A stretch of 64,000 nt of DNA from Callorhinus ursinus (GCF_003265705.1 NW_020313157.1:1161269-1225268); one strand, 5' to 3'. Shown: positions 1 to 11,460, counted from the stretch's first letter. Translations and numbers: made by a program. Notes: a model not told the origin generated them from the letters alone.

Positions 1-2
1 AC

Positions 3-125
3 CACACACACACACACACACACACGCGCACACACACACACGCACGCGCGCGCACGCACACACACGCACACACACACACACACACGCACGCGCGCGCGCA
101 CACACACACACACGCGCGCGCGTGC
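3..125. repeat. Compound (CA)n/(CG)n microsatellite
   Basis: An unbroken alternating pyrimidine-purine run made of CA, CG and a final TG step. Blocks of CGCGCG are interspersed with CACACA, so CpG density is very high for otherwise CpG-poor DNA. It touches the left edge of the window and may be longer outside it. Alternating CG/CA DNA is a classic Z-DNA former. Confidence 0.97.
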
Positions 126-264
126 TATCCTGAATTCACAGTCTTAACAGCTCCAGGCAGAATAACGCAACATTTCGGTGAAATTATGGCTTCAAGAAGC
201 AGATTATCAGCATTCTGATAAACATAAACATTTGTCTATGTTTTTGTTATCCCTTTTTTCCACT

Positions 265-440
265 AGACCAGCACTGCCCTAAAGAACTTTCTGCTGTGAT
301 GGAAACGTTCTATCCATCTGTTTGGTCCAACAGGGTCACCTCTAGCCACATGTGACCAGTAAGCATTTGAAATGTGGCACTGAATTTTTCATTTCATTTC
401 ATTTACGTGTAAATGGAAATAGCCAGGTGGGGTTCATGGA
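265..440 (+). repeat. Possible old hAT-type DNA transposon fragment
   Basis: The stretch reading ACTTTCTGCTGTGATGGAAA, followed by AGCCACATGTGACC and CATTTGAAATGTGGC, resembles a common mammalian non-autonomous DNA element that begins near 'ctgtccaatagaact'. Ends are not clear and I cannot name the family. Confidence 0.35.
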
Positions 441-659
441 AGCCATATCTGTCAGCAAGGGTGGAGATTATAGGCTCTGGGAAGGTAGAGGCTTTGTCCA
501 TTTTGTGCCCTACTTAGAGTAGGTGTGTCATAGATGTCTGTGGAATGAAGGGAGGAAGTAAGAATTAAAAGAATAACAATTTAATTGACTGAGGTGTTTC
601 CCCATAAAGCAATACTGAATGTTGCTACATAAGCTATAGTAATCACAGGGAGTAGTGAC

Positions 660-885
660 TAACATTTAATGAGCACCACCTATGTGCCAAGCCCTGCATT
701 GGGAGCTTTGCAGTCATCATCTCATATCCACTCAGGAACCTTGTGGGGCAGATGTAATTATTCTTCTGATTTCACAGATGCGGCAACTGAAGCACAAGAG
801 GTTCAAAACTTACCCAGGGTCATACAGCTAGAAGACAGAAGAGCAGGATCCACATTCAAGCAATCTACCTACAGAGGCTAAACTT
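660..885 (-). repeat. MIR SINE, reverse orientation
   Basis: Reads as the reverse complement of MIR: TGAGCACCACCTATGTGCCA, then CATCATCTCATATCC, GATTTCACAGATGCGGCAAC and CATACAGCTAGAAG in the right order and spacing. MIRs are ancient tRNA-derived SINEs mobilised by L2. A 70-codon open frame here is a by-product. Confidence 0.8.
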
Positions 886-1019
886 TTAACCCCTATAGCC
901 AAGGTTTCCCTCGGGCATCGCTTGATCCCTGGTAGATGCTTCCCAGAAGGCCCTCTCTGCCCTCCAAGAGCTATTACCTACAAAAGATGGCTTTGGAGGC
1001 ATGGAAGAGTGGCAGGAAG

Positions 1020-1200
1020 CATGGTACTGCGAGCCACGGCTCCATCACTATCTGCACATGCCCTGTCTGTGGTACGGTGTGGGCTGAGACATAGACAGAG
1101 GGTGTCTAACCCAGTCAGGGATGGACAGGGAAGGTTTCCAAAGCAGGTGATATCAGCAAGCTGAATCTTGAAAGGTGACCAGAAGTATCTAGTTTATCGG
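1020..1200 (-). repeat. Degraded L2-like fragment
   Basis: The segment with GGACAGGGAAGGTTTCCAAA, then GCTGAATCTTGAAAGGTGA, resembles the reverse strand of the L2 3' region. Divergence is high and boundaries are guesses. Confidence 0.4.
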
Positions 1201-2289
1201 GTCAGGTGAAGGTGGTCACACCTGCTCAAAGATATAGTGCCCTCATGAGGAATCATATCATGCCCAGATGCCAAGAGGCAGATGCGTAAGTAAATGGTCT
1301 TTGGCCTGGGTGAGTGACTGTCTCCCTGTGTCTCCATATTCCCACTGCTAATAGTACTTACCTGTAAAAAAAAAAAAAATCATAGAAACATGCAGCAGAG
1401 TTAAGCAGAATACACCTAATGGTCCATTCATACCAGCTACCTTTATTTCTAATGTTGATAATCACCATAATCATTAATTATTATTATTTCACATCCACAG
1501 AATGCTTTGTGTGAAATCTGTTCTTAGGCCACTCCATGCATACTCTTTTCCTTTAAGAAAAAATACGCAGAATTTGAGCAAAACTTGCAAGTACCAGCGT
1601 TAGTTGAAGGAGCGCTGGGTTGAATCTTGAGAGATGAGTTTGAGAAAGGGAGAGCAGGCACAGGGTGGCTGAGAGGCTCGAGGGTGGGAGGAGCATGGGA
1701 GGAGGCAGGAAAACATTCTGTTTACAACGCTCCCACCCATTCTGTCTTCAACAGAATGGGCCTGTTTTTCTCATTGACACTCTCTGCTTGGTTATTTGAG
1801 TTTGTGGCCCCTGTTGTTAAGGGATACAAAGAATAAGACCAGATCAATATTTTGGGGGTTTATTTCCGATCTATTTATTACTCATTCTTCTGCTACCTTG
1901 GGTCCGGAAAGGATTAAATTGGCTCATCTTGACAAACACAATACAGCAAAATAAAATAGGTGTATTTATCTCGTTAATAGGTGATAAAAGGGAAGAAATG
2001 AAAGCGTGGGTGGGAAACAAACTGATGCCAGGAATTCAGTTCATATGAACACAAAAAGTCTCTGTTCACTGAGTGAGAGCCAAAAAGTTTTGTCTGGATT
2101 TTCCTACTATTCAACACACAGGGGAATCTTATCATTAATTTACACAATACTTATCTTATGAAAATAAACCAATGATTCAATTTTATCATAATTATTCAAG
2201 GAAGAAACAGAAAGAAATTTTGCCATGTAACAAATATGACAGCCACTCTTACCTGAGGACTCACGCTATACCTGATCGCATCGCTCCCT
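1201..2289. other. Unassigned non-coding stretch
   Basis: No repeat family or gene recognised. It contains a 13-A run near 1366-1378 and an ordinary A/T-rich composition. The short open frames lack any recognisable domain. Confidence 0.6.
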
Positions 2290-2440
2290 ATGTGCAAGGG
2301 GAGCCTCACAACCATGATGCAGGTACTCACTATCACATCCCTCGCAGTATGGATGAGAAAATGTGCTTACCGGAGTCAAGAGAAACGTTTGAGTTAAGAA
2401 GCAGAGTTGGGGTTTGGATCCCAGGCAGTCTGATAACATG
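2290..2440 (-). repeat. Diverged MIR, reverse orientation
   Basis: CCTCACAACCATGATGCAGG, then ATGGATGAGAAAATG and finally GGTTTGGATCCCAGGCAGTC follow the reverse MIR order (cytosine-rich core, 'gatgagaaaactga', 'gatttgaacccaggcagtc'). Confidence 0.5.
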
Positions 2441-2444
2441 GTGA

Positions 2445-3897
2445 CATCTATATTTTTAGCCCTTGTGCAGACAACTTGAGATGTGAATAGTCAGGACACA
2501 TCCTCACAGTGGTACAGAGGGCGTTTCTACTTCTTGCCATATCCGTGGATATTTGGTCCTGGTATTACCCCAAATTGCAGTCTAATAAAAGCAGTTCTAG
2601 GAGGGAATTAATGCAATCCAGCCCATGCACAGAACTCTCTGCGGATCTGCCATCTCCCGGGTTCACTTTCCCAATAGCTGGAGGGATGGATGGAAAACAC
2701 AGCCTTCTCCAAATCCTCCCTAAATACTGTTTCTCATACTCACCTTCTTACTGATTCAGGGGGCAGTGAGGCCAAGCCACCTTCATTAGCAAAAACCTGA
2801 TAGGATACCCCATTATGTGGTTAATTAAGTATGGGCTACCATGTACTGTTCCTTTCCTGTATGCTTCAATTTAAGGCATCTAAATCACTCTTAAACGATA
2901 CTAGAATTCTACATTAGAAATTGAACCCACTGTTGATGCTAGACACCGAGACACAGGAGGAGTTTTCCTTCTAATGCGACTCATATCCAAGTAAGGCTTT
3001 GTGTGCAGCCAAAGGGGGAATAAATCCTCTGAATCAGCTAACTGAAAGGAGGTGGCTGTTTATAGGAAAATAAAACCACTCTGCTCTTAGCCACCATCAA
3101 CAGAAAACAATGTTACACAGAGCCTCTGGCAACACCTAATCAGATGCCTACCTTCCAAAGAAATTCACAACCAGAATGTTCTACCCCAAAACAAGACTAC
3201 TGCAATTCCTGCAAAATAATCGTTACATTTCTGGCCTCTGAAGCATCAGATGCCCCACAGAAGGCAGATATGAGAAATGAACATGGTTTCTTTATGAATG
3301 AGTCGATGACAGAATAATTTAATTCTGAGACTTCAATGTACAACCATCTAGTGAAGTTATTGTATTTTACGTGCTGCATTTTACCTCTTCAGAAATCTTT
3401 TTTTCTTTTTTTTCTCTTATGACATTAGTGTAGAGTTGTAAGGATGCTTTCCACTTCTGATTCCAGGCCTGTACAATATACGGCATACTTGCAATGACAG
3501 AAATATAGGACTTTACATCTTTCTGTCCTAACAATGCCTCTCTACATTCTCTTTCATTGTAGTTTTATATAAAACCATCCACACATCTGCTGAAATTAGT
3601 TTATGAAAATGTATGTCTTTTTTCTCCTCTCATTAAATCTTTATCAAATTTAAAATGACTGTAAATGGCTGCTTTCTCTCAACTCAAAATTAAATATGTT
3701 ACATAGAGCCAGTACAAAAATAGAGGCTACAAATGTATTTTGCATTTGGGGAACAGGTAATAGGATGAAAAGGTTGAAGGCACCAAACAAACAAACAAAA
3801 ACCAAAACAACCACTGCAGAATTTATCCAATGTAAGCATATATGCTTAAACTTTTTTTTAAATCAATAACCTAAATGACAGGCCTGTGAGTATACAG
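2445..3897. other. Unassigned non-coding stretch
   Basis: About 1.45 kb in which I recognise no gene, RNA or repeat family. There are only short A- and T-runs and a (CAAA)n patch near 3784-3800. Confidence 0.55.
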
Positions 3898-4086
3898 CAG
3901 GGCCTCTGAATCAGGGGTCATTTTTGTCTAAACAGGTGACATCTGATTTTCACAAGTAAAGGGAGAGCTACCAGTCAGCAAAATCCAGGATGCTGCTAAA
4001 TATTTTACAATGCGCAGGAATGTCCCCACCCAAACATGACACCATCAGGCCCAAGATGTCAAAAGTACCATGGTCGAGAAACCCTG
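3898..4086 (+). mobile_element. MER20 (hAT-Charlie) copy
   Basis: Begins CAGGGCCTCTGAATCAGG and ends GGTCGAGAAACCCTG. Between them are the MER20 landmarks GATGCTGCTAAATATTTTAC and CAATGCGCAGGAATG. The terminal CAG...CTG matches hAT inverted repeats. I could not see a convincing 8-bp target duplication. It is a non-coding, non-autonomous element. Confidence 0.7.
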
Positions 4087-4205
4087 GTCAGATATACCTC
4101 ATAAAAAAAAATTATTCTGAGAAAATGTATTAAGTTAAGGGAAATATCTTTGCAACCAGAATATAATACTCCTCCAACAACTGTGCTTAAATTTGTCATT
4201 AACGA

Positions 4206-4229
4206 GGGGCGGGGGAGGGGGGGGGGGGG
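4206..4229 (+). repeat. G-run, potential G-quadruplex
   Basis: Twenty-four bases that are all G apart from one C (4210) and one A (4216), including a terminal run of 13 G. Several G4 registers are possible. It sits in unassigned sequence. Confidence 0.9.
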
Positions 4230-5550
4230 ATACCTACTATTGTCAGTAATATCTTGTTATGGTAACAGAGATGACCAATTAACTTATGGGAAGGTGACAA
4301 AAATGTGTAAAGCCACTCTCTTCAACAAGCCCTATCACTTGGGTTCCCTCTGATTGGATGGCTGCCTTTTCCCTTCCTGAAATTAAAAAGAACGGATGTT
4401 CTCTTCACCATCATCTTTCAGAATGATGAATAAAAGGTTTAATTTACTGAGTGCTAAAAATAAAAGCCTTCCCATAACTCTTAAGAGTCATTTGGTGTAG
4501 CATAAAGGCCGGTTTAGAAATCTGGATTACGAATTCTAATTTTAACACTCGGTATTACCAAACTTTAGGCGTAAATAAATATGTGATTTGTCCATGCATG
4601 TAGAGATGTACAATACGCACGCACATTCATGTGGCTACACACAGAATTAGCACATGGCCCAAAAACGGGTGCTTTTTCCCTGATAGACAACCGCAGCCAA
4701 GGATTCTGGCGACTACAGCCTGCACATTAAAATGATTGAAAGTCAATACGAGGTTCCAGAATGTGCTGTCAGTCCCTTCAACGCCTACCAAATTTTTATA
4801 ACATATAATTCATATAACTCCCATTTCTGCATAGTCCAATTAGCTTCAAACAGGTATATAATTGTTGGTCTTGAGGGATCTGTTAGGCCATTATTACCAA
4901 ATTATCCACTAGATAGCAAGATGACATTTCCAAATCCATTTCACTTATTGCCACAGGTTCCAAACCGGGCCTTTCTGGCAGACTATATAACTCTACTGTA
5001 CAAGAAATCTGTTAGGCAATCTGTCACATAAACACAGATAGGAAATGTACATAATGCAATGCTTGAAGGAAAAAAAGTCCAATAGACCATGAACTTTTAA
5101 TGAATGGATTTTAACAGTTTGCAATCTGGTGTGCCGTTTTCAAAGTTTTCCTGTTGAAAAGGAATGTGACTCGCGTTTTATGTTTTCCTAGACTTGATTT
5201 AATTAAAATGACAAAGAGCAAAAATACATTTTTCACTCCTGCAAAAAGAAAACCACAGGAAGAAAACAAACCCTTGCTTATTAGTATTCTAGGCAGGGGC
5301 TGTTTGCCTCCCAGTTTGGCAATGGTTTGGGAGATCGGGGCACTTTTAGGTCTCATTGAACTCCTTTCTAGCATGTGCCGTATCAAAGTAGCACAGGTAA
5401 AGTAGTAATCATGATCCATCATAATGCCTGTCTGTCTGGCTGTCCTTCAGCCCTTACCATATTCCTGACTTTAAACAAATATAATTAGGATATTATACAT
5501 AGTAAGTATAACTAACTATGTAGAGTAAACATAATTAACAAGAACAGTAA
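4230..5550. other. Unassigned non-coding stretch
   Basis: No gene or repeat recognised. Two open frames of 99 and 103 codons (4732-5031 plus, 5111-5422 minus) show no domain, no codon-bias signal I can judge and no splice context. Confidence 0.55.
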
Positions 5551-5554
5551 TGCT

Positions 5555-5630
5555 AACAAGCAGATGTTCTTATCCCTATTTTATAGATAAGGCAACTAAG
5601 GCTCCCTAACGTTAAGTAATTGGCCATCCT
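5555..5630 (-). repeat. MIR fragment, reverse orientation
   Basis: The phrase TTTTATAGATAAGGCAACTA followed by GTTAAGTAATTGGCC matches the 'ttttacagatgaggaaactga ... gttaagtaacttgcc' core of reverse MIR. Only the core survives. Confidence 0.5.
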
Positions 5631-5914
5631 TCCCTCCAGCTCTGCCCCCATAGTTATGCTTCACTCCCCACTTGAACAGAGAAGGCATCAGTACACATTG
5701 GTCAAGTAAAGAAAGTATTCCAAAACCCTTCTAGGTCACTAGGGTGCCTTTTGCATAAGAATTCTTTTTTAAGTTTTAAAATTTATTTAAATTATTTATT
5801 TTAATTTTTGAAATGTTATCATTTTATAAAAACAATATGATTTAAACCAAATGCCCTGACTCTTTGAAATTATTCAATTGGGAATCTTTAAAAATTTGAC
5901 AAATAGTCTAGAAA

Positions 5915-6030
5915 CCACAAATATTCTTAAAGCACCTACTACGTGTAAGATGCTGTCTTGACTAATAAGGATGATGAATCAAATGAGCCTTATCTTTAAA
6001 GAGCTCAAAGGCTAGGAGGTAAAATCAACA
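5915..6030 (-). repeat. L2 3' end fragment, reverse orientation
   Basis: AAGCACCTACTACGTGTAAG, then CTTTAAAGAGCTCAAAGGCT corresponds to the reversed L2 tail ('gagcacctactatgtgcc ... catggagcttacattct'). Confidence 0.5.
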
Positions 6031-6099
6031 ACTGATTTGATAGACTGGCAGGATATCTCCAATGCTCTGGGCTTTCCTAGCTCCTAACATAGTCCTTTG

Positions 6100-6460
6100 C
6101 TCATCTCATGCTATACATCCTCTCAGCTGGTACTGACTATGATCATGTATTAAATCACACCCAGCCTGTTGATCTCAATGCTACAGCTTCAGCCCAGAGA
6201 GAGCTTTTCCCTGAGCTTCAGATGCATAAACACAGTGGTTAACCAGATAGCTCTGTGTGATATCCCACAAGCTCCTGAACGATTACCCAGAAAATCACAC
6301 ACAAAACCCATAATTTCTGATCGCTCATGTTTCCTGTTCTTACTCTCTCTGTTGATGCACACCCATCCGCCCTATCACCTGAAGGTGGAACTCTGGAGGT
6401 CACTCCAAATCACTCTTCTTGCCCCTCACACTCGGCAGCCTTGGCCATGAGTGTCTCCCC
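6100..6460 (+). repeat. Diverged L2 fragment
   Basis: CTGAGCTTCAGATGCATAAAC and GATATCCCACAAGCTCC fit an internal part of L2 ('ctgagctccagactcatat', 'gatgtcccacaggcacc'). Heavily mutated, with uncertain ends. Overlapping 92-93 codon frames are incidental. Confidence 0.45.
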
Positions 6461-6691
6461 CATATGTCCCTGCTGTTTCCACCTCATGGGAATCTTACCA
6501 TCTTCAGCCTGGAGTGTGTACCTCAGCTTCCTGACTTCTCCGCTGGCTTCAATCTCCCTCAGATCCATTTCCCATTCAGCCTCCGGAGAAACATGTAGAA
6601 AATAAAAATCTGGCCACCCTCTCCTCTGCTTTGAGCCTTCATGTGAGTCCCCATTCCCACAAAAAGCAAAGCCCCAGCTCATCAGGTCATG

Positions 6692-6920
6692 TGGGCACTG
6701 CCATTTTTTTTTTTTAAGATTTTGTTTATTTGACAGAGAAAGACATAGCGAGAGCAGGAACACAAGCAGGGGGAGTGGGAGAGGAAGAAGCAGGCTTCCC
6801 GTGGAGCAGAGAGACCGATGTGGGACTCGATCCCAGGACCCTGGGATCATGACCAGAGCCGAAGGCAGACGCTTAACGACTGAGCCACCCAGGCGCCCGC
6901 CCCTGGGCACTGCCATTTTT
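6692..6920 (-). mobile_element. Carnivore SINE (Can-SINE/SINEC) with target duplication
   Basis: Reverse-oriented tRNA-derived SINE. The plus strand reads poly-T, the CT-rich region reversed, and then the head as GAGCCACCCAGGCGCCC. It is flanked by a perfect 17-bp duplication TGGGCACTGCCATTTTT at 6692-6708 and 6904-6920. The element itself is 6709-6903. Near-consensus sequence and intact duplication indicate a fairly recent L1-driven insertion. Confidence 0.97.
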
Positions 6921-7084
6921 TAGTATTCTGCTGGCTCTAACCTTGCATTTTACCCTCTAGCAAAACCAAGCTAGTTTTTGTCCTTCCCCTGGCTCTCCTC
7001 ACACCCTGCATTCACTCTGCCTCACAAACCTGTCTCTTTTCCTCTTTGACATTTTCCTCTTATTGTACCTTCTGCCTGGGATGT

Positions 7085-7270
7085 TGCTTTCTGAGCCCCT
7101 GAGTGCCTGCAACATGCCAAGCACTGTGTCTAGTACTGGGGAAAGCATGTTGAACAAAGCAGATGCCACCCTTGCATTGTGGAGTTTACAATCTGCCTGG
7201 GGAAAGTGACAAACCAAGTAAAGAAACACACGTTTGATTTTAATTGTGGTCCACATTAGGACAAGAGACT
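7085..7270 (-). repeat. L2 3' end fragment, reverse orientation
   Basis: GAGTGCCTGCAACATGCCAA, TACTGGGGAAAGCATG and GTGGAGTTTACAATCTGCC follow the reversed L2 tail order. It is diverged but collinear. Confidence 0.6.
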
Positions 7271-7481
7271 GAGAGAGTGCAATGAATGAGCAGAATAACT
7301 TCTTCACATGATACTTTGTGAAAATCTCTGCTACTAACCACTACATTATACATGATCTGTTTATGTATATGTCTCTACCACTACACCAGAACCTTCTTGA
7401 GTATCAACACTGTTCAAATAATCACTTTTGGTTCTAGCCAGGAATATACATGGGCATTCAATAGCACTAATTGAATTAGTG

Positions 7482-7533
7482 GATGGATGGATGAGTGGAT
7501 AGATACATGGATAGTTAGTTGGATGGATGGATG
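7482..7533. repeat. Imperfect (GGAT)n microsatellite
   Basis: Tetranucleotide GGAT units with interruptions (AGTGGATAGATACATGGATAG). Open frames rich in I/H/P/S on the reverse strand here arise from the repeat. Confidence 0.9.
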
Positions 7534-7559
7534 CACAAATTAAAGAATGAATTAGTAAA

Positions 7560-8190
7560 TGAAAGAACATTTTTCCCTATCATTTCAGCTTTATAAATCA
7601 CTGATTAAAATTGTGTCCTTGGTAACAAGTGCATCTTAGAGGCTCTCATCTATAAGCTTGTGAGGATGTCCTTTACCTGTGGGAGAGAAGTTACTGAGCA
7701 CACTGGGCATTTTCAAGCATTGTTAAGGCTCCTGCTCACATCCTTGAGAGATTTTCAGAAAGGTCCTTGTGCACTAGAGAGTTTCTGGGGATAAATGCTT
7801 CACAAGGAAAAAGCAAAACAATGCAAAACCTCCCAAACAAGGCATCCTTGACTAGAATGGGGGGATGGAAAGATTAGCAGCAGAAGGATCCTTTATAGGA
7901 AGGAACACCTTTGTTTATTTCAGTTTTGGTCTGATTGTGGTAGAAGAGAGAAGGGGGGCAGAATTAGAAGATAGGGTGGGGGATCCTGCAGAAGGAAAGA
8001 AAGAAGAGGGGGTCTTCATGCTTCTGAGTTGGACAGAATTTGACATGAAATGAATATACCTTTCCTTAATGTGGAGAGAACTGCAATGGCTTGCCCATAT
8101 CTATGTGAAGACCAAGGGGCAACATTTTGGGTAATTCCAGGGACTAAAAACTGGTTGCCAAGTTCCTTTCTAATGAAATGTTAAAACCAT
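7560..8190. other. Unassigned non-coding stretch
   Basis: No repeat family, gene or RNA recognised. A short purine-rich patch near 7945-8010 gives a 62-codon open frame without recognisable features. Confidence 0.55.
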
Positions 8191-8194
8191 ATTT

Positions 8195-8328
8195 TCCAGT
8201 GTGTCCTGCAGAATTGCCAGGCTGTTGTTCCAAATACTGATTTCTGGAACCCACTTCAGGATTAGAAGCTCTGAGGGTGGGACTCAGAAATGTGCATTTT
8301 TATCGGATTCCAAAGTCTGAGAATCCCC
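8195..8328 (+). mobile_element. MER5A-like hAT fragment
   Basis: GCTGTTGTTCCAAATACTGA, GGGTGGGACTCAGAAATGTG and CATTTTTATCGGATTCC match the middle of MER5A-type elements. The 3' part is overrun by the following SINE target site. Confidence 0.5.
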
Positions 8329-8331
8329 ATT

Positions 8332-8570
8332 AAAAGATGCCCTCCTTGGGGCGCCTGGGTGGCTCAGTTGGTTGGGCGACTGCCTTCGGCTCAGGTCACG
8401 ATCCTGGAGTCCCTGCATCGAGTCCCGCATCAGGCTCCCTGCTCAGCAGGGAGTCTGCTTCTCCCTCTGACCCTCCCCCCTCTCATGTGCTCTCTCTCTC
8501 TCTCTCTCTCTCATTCTCTCTGTCTCAAATAAATAAATAAAATCTTAAAAAAAAAAAAAGATGCCCTCCT
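8332..8570 (+). mobile_element. Carnivore SINE (Can-SINE/SINEC) with target duplication
   Basis: Full-length young copy. The head is GGGGCGCCTGGGTGGCTCAG with Pol III A-box (TGGCTCAGTTGG) and B-box-like (GGTCACGATCC) segments, then the CT-rich region with a (CT)n run, (AAATA)n and poly-A. The duplication AAAAGATGCCCTCCT lies at 8332-8346 and 8556-8570. The element is 8347-8555. The A-rich start of the duplication fits L1 endonuclease cutting. Confidence 0.98.
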
Positions 8571-11109
8571 GCCATGTCTACCTAAGGAAGCAAGATAGGA
8601 CAAATGAAAGGGGGGCAGTATGTGAAAGCACATCATGTAAACAAAGCTTGAGTTATTGGGAATTACAAAGAGAAAAGAAGACTCATTTTCCAGGAATTTT
8701 TGCACACCTGAAAAAAGGATTTGCTAAGGGGGTTTCTAGAGGAAGGAGAGAAGAGTATTCATTTCTAACCAGAAATATAAATATTTAAGCATTCTCCCTT
8801 AAATGCTTCCTCTTAAAGCATGAAAGTGCCATGCAGGAAACCTTCTGAGAGGCTACCACTAAGTCAACCCCAGCCCCCCTGCTCTTCCAACCAGATGTTT
8901 CAGGGCCAGACAGAATTAACCCCTTCTATCACCTGGCAGCTTGTGAGGGCAGCTTGGTAGATAATTAGCCTTAATGGGCCAAAGAGCTTGCTGACCAAGC
9001 CTGTGAATTCCTTGGCCAATTTTTGGAAAGTTGTTCTGGCAAACAAATGAAATTGTCAGCCTACCGATCTTTCTAGGAATTGACCCTATTGACAGGGAGT
9101 CACCCTACTGGTAATATATGATCCATACCTGCCCACAGGTGGCTAAGTCAGGGGTATGCACCTGATTCGGTAGAGCAAGTACTCCTTTCCCTGGTCTTGG
9201 AATAAGAGCTTTGAGTTCATCCCTCTCTAGGGGCTAAAGCTATGAAATGTAAAACTGGGGCTACATTCCTGCTATGTAAGACAGCCAGTCAGAAATGAGA
9301 GAAAATGAAGCTGACAAGCAGAGAATTGGAGAGAGAGAGTCCAGCGCAGAACTGTAAGGAAGCGACATACACAGGGGACAGCTGGCTCCCTAAGGACTTC
9401 TGAGTCCTATTTATTCCCCACTTACAACTCTCTTTTCCCCTTCCCCCTTCAAAATTCTGGCTCACTTGAAAGTGGTTGCATCAGACTTTATTAAACCTAC
9501 CCCACCTTATGGCTGCCATCTACTCAACTCTAACCATCCCCCCTCACTGGCATTGGCAGCTGGCTCAGTGCGTCTGCACCACCATGACTGGTCACCATCC
9601 AACATTCTGGCCTCCCATGTCTTTCTCATCATTAATTCTGATTAATACCTTCTACTCTGCCTCAATCATATACTCTCTGGACCATTCTTGACCTACCCAC
9701 AAGCTCTAAAACCTAAGCACCTCATGTTCTGAGTGTCACCTTCTACCTTCCAGGTCATTTATTCTGTTCATTACCACACTTGTCCAATCTTGTTGATGTA
9801 TCCAGTCCCTTGATCGTACCATTCATTGTTGTCCTCAGATACCTTCTCTTTCCAAAATTCTCAGCCTAAATGCCATAGGCCAGGGCATAAACCACTCCCT
9901 GGCACACGCCCTCCACTCCCTTACCCCTCCCATGTTCTTCCAGACAAACCTCAAACACAGGTAAGCCCAACTCTTTTGGAGACATGAGACGCCTACTCTC
10001 CCATTTCCTCCACGCCCCAGGCTTCTCATCTCCCTTCTCTCCTCTCCAATCTCCTACTTCACGCTGTGGACTAACTGCCTTTGCCTGCTCATAAACGTGC
10101 ATGTATTCGAACATGGCCACATGAGTCCCAAGTATTTTGGTTCAAGACTTTCTGAGTATTGTTCTTATCTTTTCATTGAAATTTTTGAGAGGGAATCAGA
10201 TTGGCCTGGTGGTTTGGGCAACATGGGAAATGCCCTTGGATCAGATGTTCACCTTGGTCCATTCAGACGTGTATGCAAAATGTAAGAAAAGAGCTTGGAA
10301 GGGGTAGCTCCTGGGGAAGGGGAGGCTGGGGAAGTACCCCAAATAACATGCCTACACATCTATGAAATATTGTGGGCTGGAGCTGCTTGTGGGTTGCTTA
10401 GCAACTAGAAGTAGTTCTGAGCCACACTCAAGAGAATAGTGGTTTGGGGAAACAATTTGTGAAAGCATCAGGGAGAGTATATTGTCTTGAGCTCTAGTCA
10501 ACACCTCCCCCTCCCCAAATTACAGGTTGGATGACCTGGGCAGCCGAAGAGGCATGGGGGCAGGGGCAGGACGGAGGCAATGGATGGCTCTCATTCTTCC
10601 ATAATCCCATCACTTACCCTGGCATTTCTTCAGGGCCTAGGCAGAGGCACAGACCGAGGTAAGAGCCACAGTGAGTTCTGCCGAGCTCACAGCATGTTAA
10701 TCACGCCTGTCAGACTCCCAGGGAAGGAGAGGTTGGCTGTCCTGACAATCTACATTAACGTGGGTGGATGGTGTTTGATTATACCTTCATGACGGCGGTT
10801 TCCATTTGCATCTTTCATCAGAGACTGAAGGATGTGTTATCTGCCCTGACCATCCCGTAGTCTCAACCTCCTTGCTAGTACGTGGCTGACCTCAGTGAGA
10901 ACACAGCCTTCAGACTGCAAGAGGCATCGGTGGGCTCGGGTGGGACCCAGCTGCCCTTGAATGCATGGGCTTTTATAACAAAGTCGTCCCATAAAAATGG
11001 ACTGGATTAATTTTCATCTGGGATCAGTCTCCAGGATACTTCTCAAACCTACAGAAGCTCAGACTATTCTCAGAGTGCAGAACTTGAAGCCACAGGCAGT
11101 AAGAATAAC
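8571..11109. other. Mostly unassigned non-coding stretch
   Basis: About 2.5 kb without a recognised gene or well-supported repeat. 8920-9070 looks single-copy and homeodomain-site-like (see findings). 9100-9350 loosely resembles an LTR-type repeat that I cannot name. 9420-10070 is pyrimidine-rich and gives short chance frames on both strands. No CpG island or RNA gene seen. Confidence 0.5.
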
Positions 11110-11288
11110 AAAAGGAAGGAAGGAAGGAAGGAAGGAAGGAAGGAAGGAAGGAAGGAAGGAAAGAAAGGATAGGAAAGGAAAGGAAAGAAAAGAAAAGAAA
11201 AGAAAAGAAAAGAAAAGAAAAGAAAAGAAAAGAAAGGGAAAGGAAAGGAAAGGAAAGGAAAGGAAAGGAAAGGAAAGGAAAAGAAAAA
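11110..11288 (+). repeat. 179-bp purine tract: (GGAA)n, (AAAAG)n, (AAAGG)n
   Basis: All purine except one T at 11170. It starts as a GGAA tetramer array (to about 11163), passes through mixed units, becomes an AAAAG pentamer array (about 11184-11235), then an AAAGG pentamer array to the end. Translations in several frames give Lys/Glu/Arg- or Phe/Ser/Leu-rich peptides that are artefacts of the repeat. Confidence 0.97.
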
Positions 11289-11334
11289 TGTCCTCTGCTG
11301 ATAGTCATCCACTGGCCATATCATCAGTTGCAAA

Positions 11335-11460
11335 ACTCAGCAAATATTTACAAATAACCAACCTAGTGCCATGTACAATGCTAAGAGAACTGCAGATACA
11401 GTAGGGGGAAATGAAAGAAATACTCTTGATGCCTGGGGTCCTTAAGGTACAAACCATATC
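11335..11460 (-). repeat. L2 3' end fragment, reverse orientation
   Basis: CAAATATTTACAAATAACCA, CTAGTGCCATGTACAATGCTA and GAACTGCAGATACAGTAG follow the reversed L2 tail. The purine tract abuts its outer end, where L2 tails often seed simple repeats. Confidence 0.5.

Noticed and set aside
8347..8420. tRNA gene-like head (A- and B-box)
   Set aside because: It is the tRNA-derived head of a carnivore SINE with target duplications, and the same holds for the other SINEs.
11024..11404. Lys/Glu-rich and Phe/Ser/Leu-rich frames of 87-135 codons
   Set aside because: Direct translations of the purine tract in several frames.
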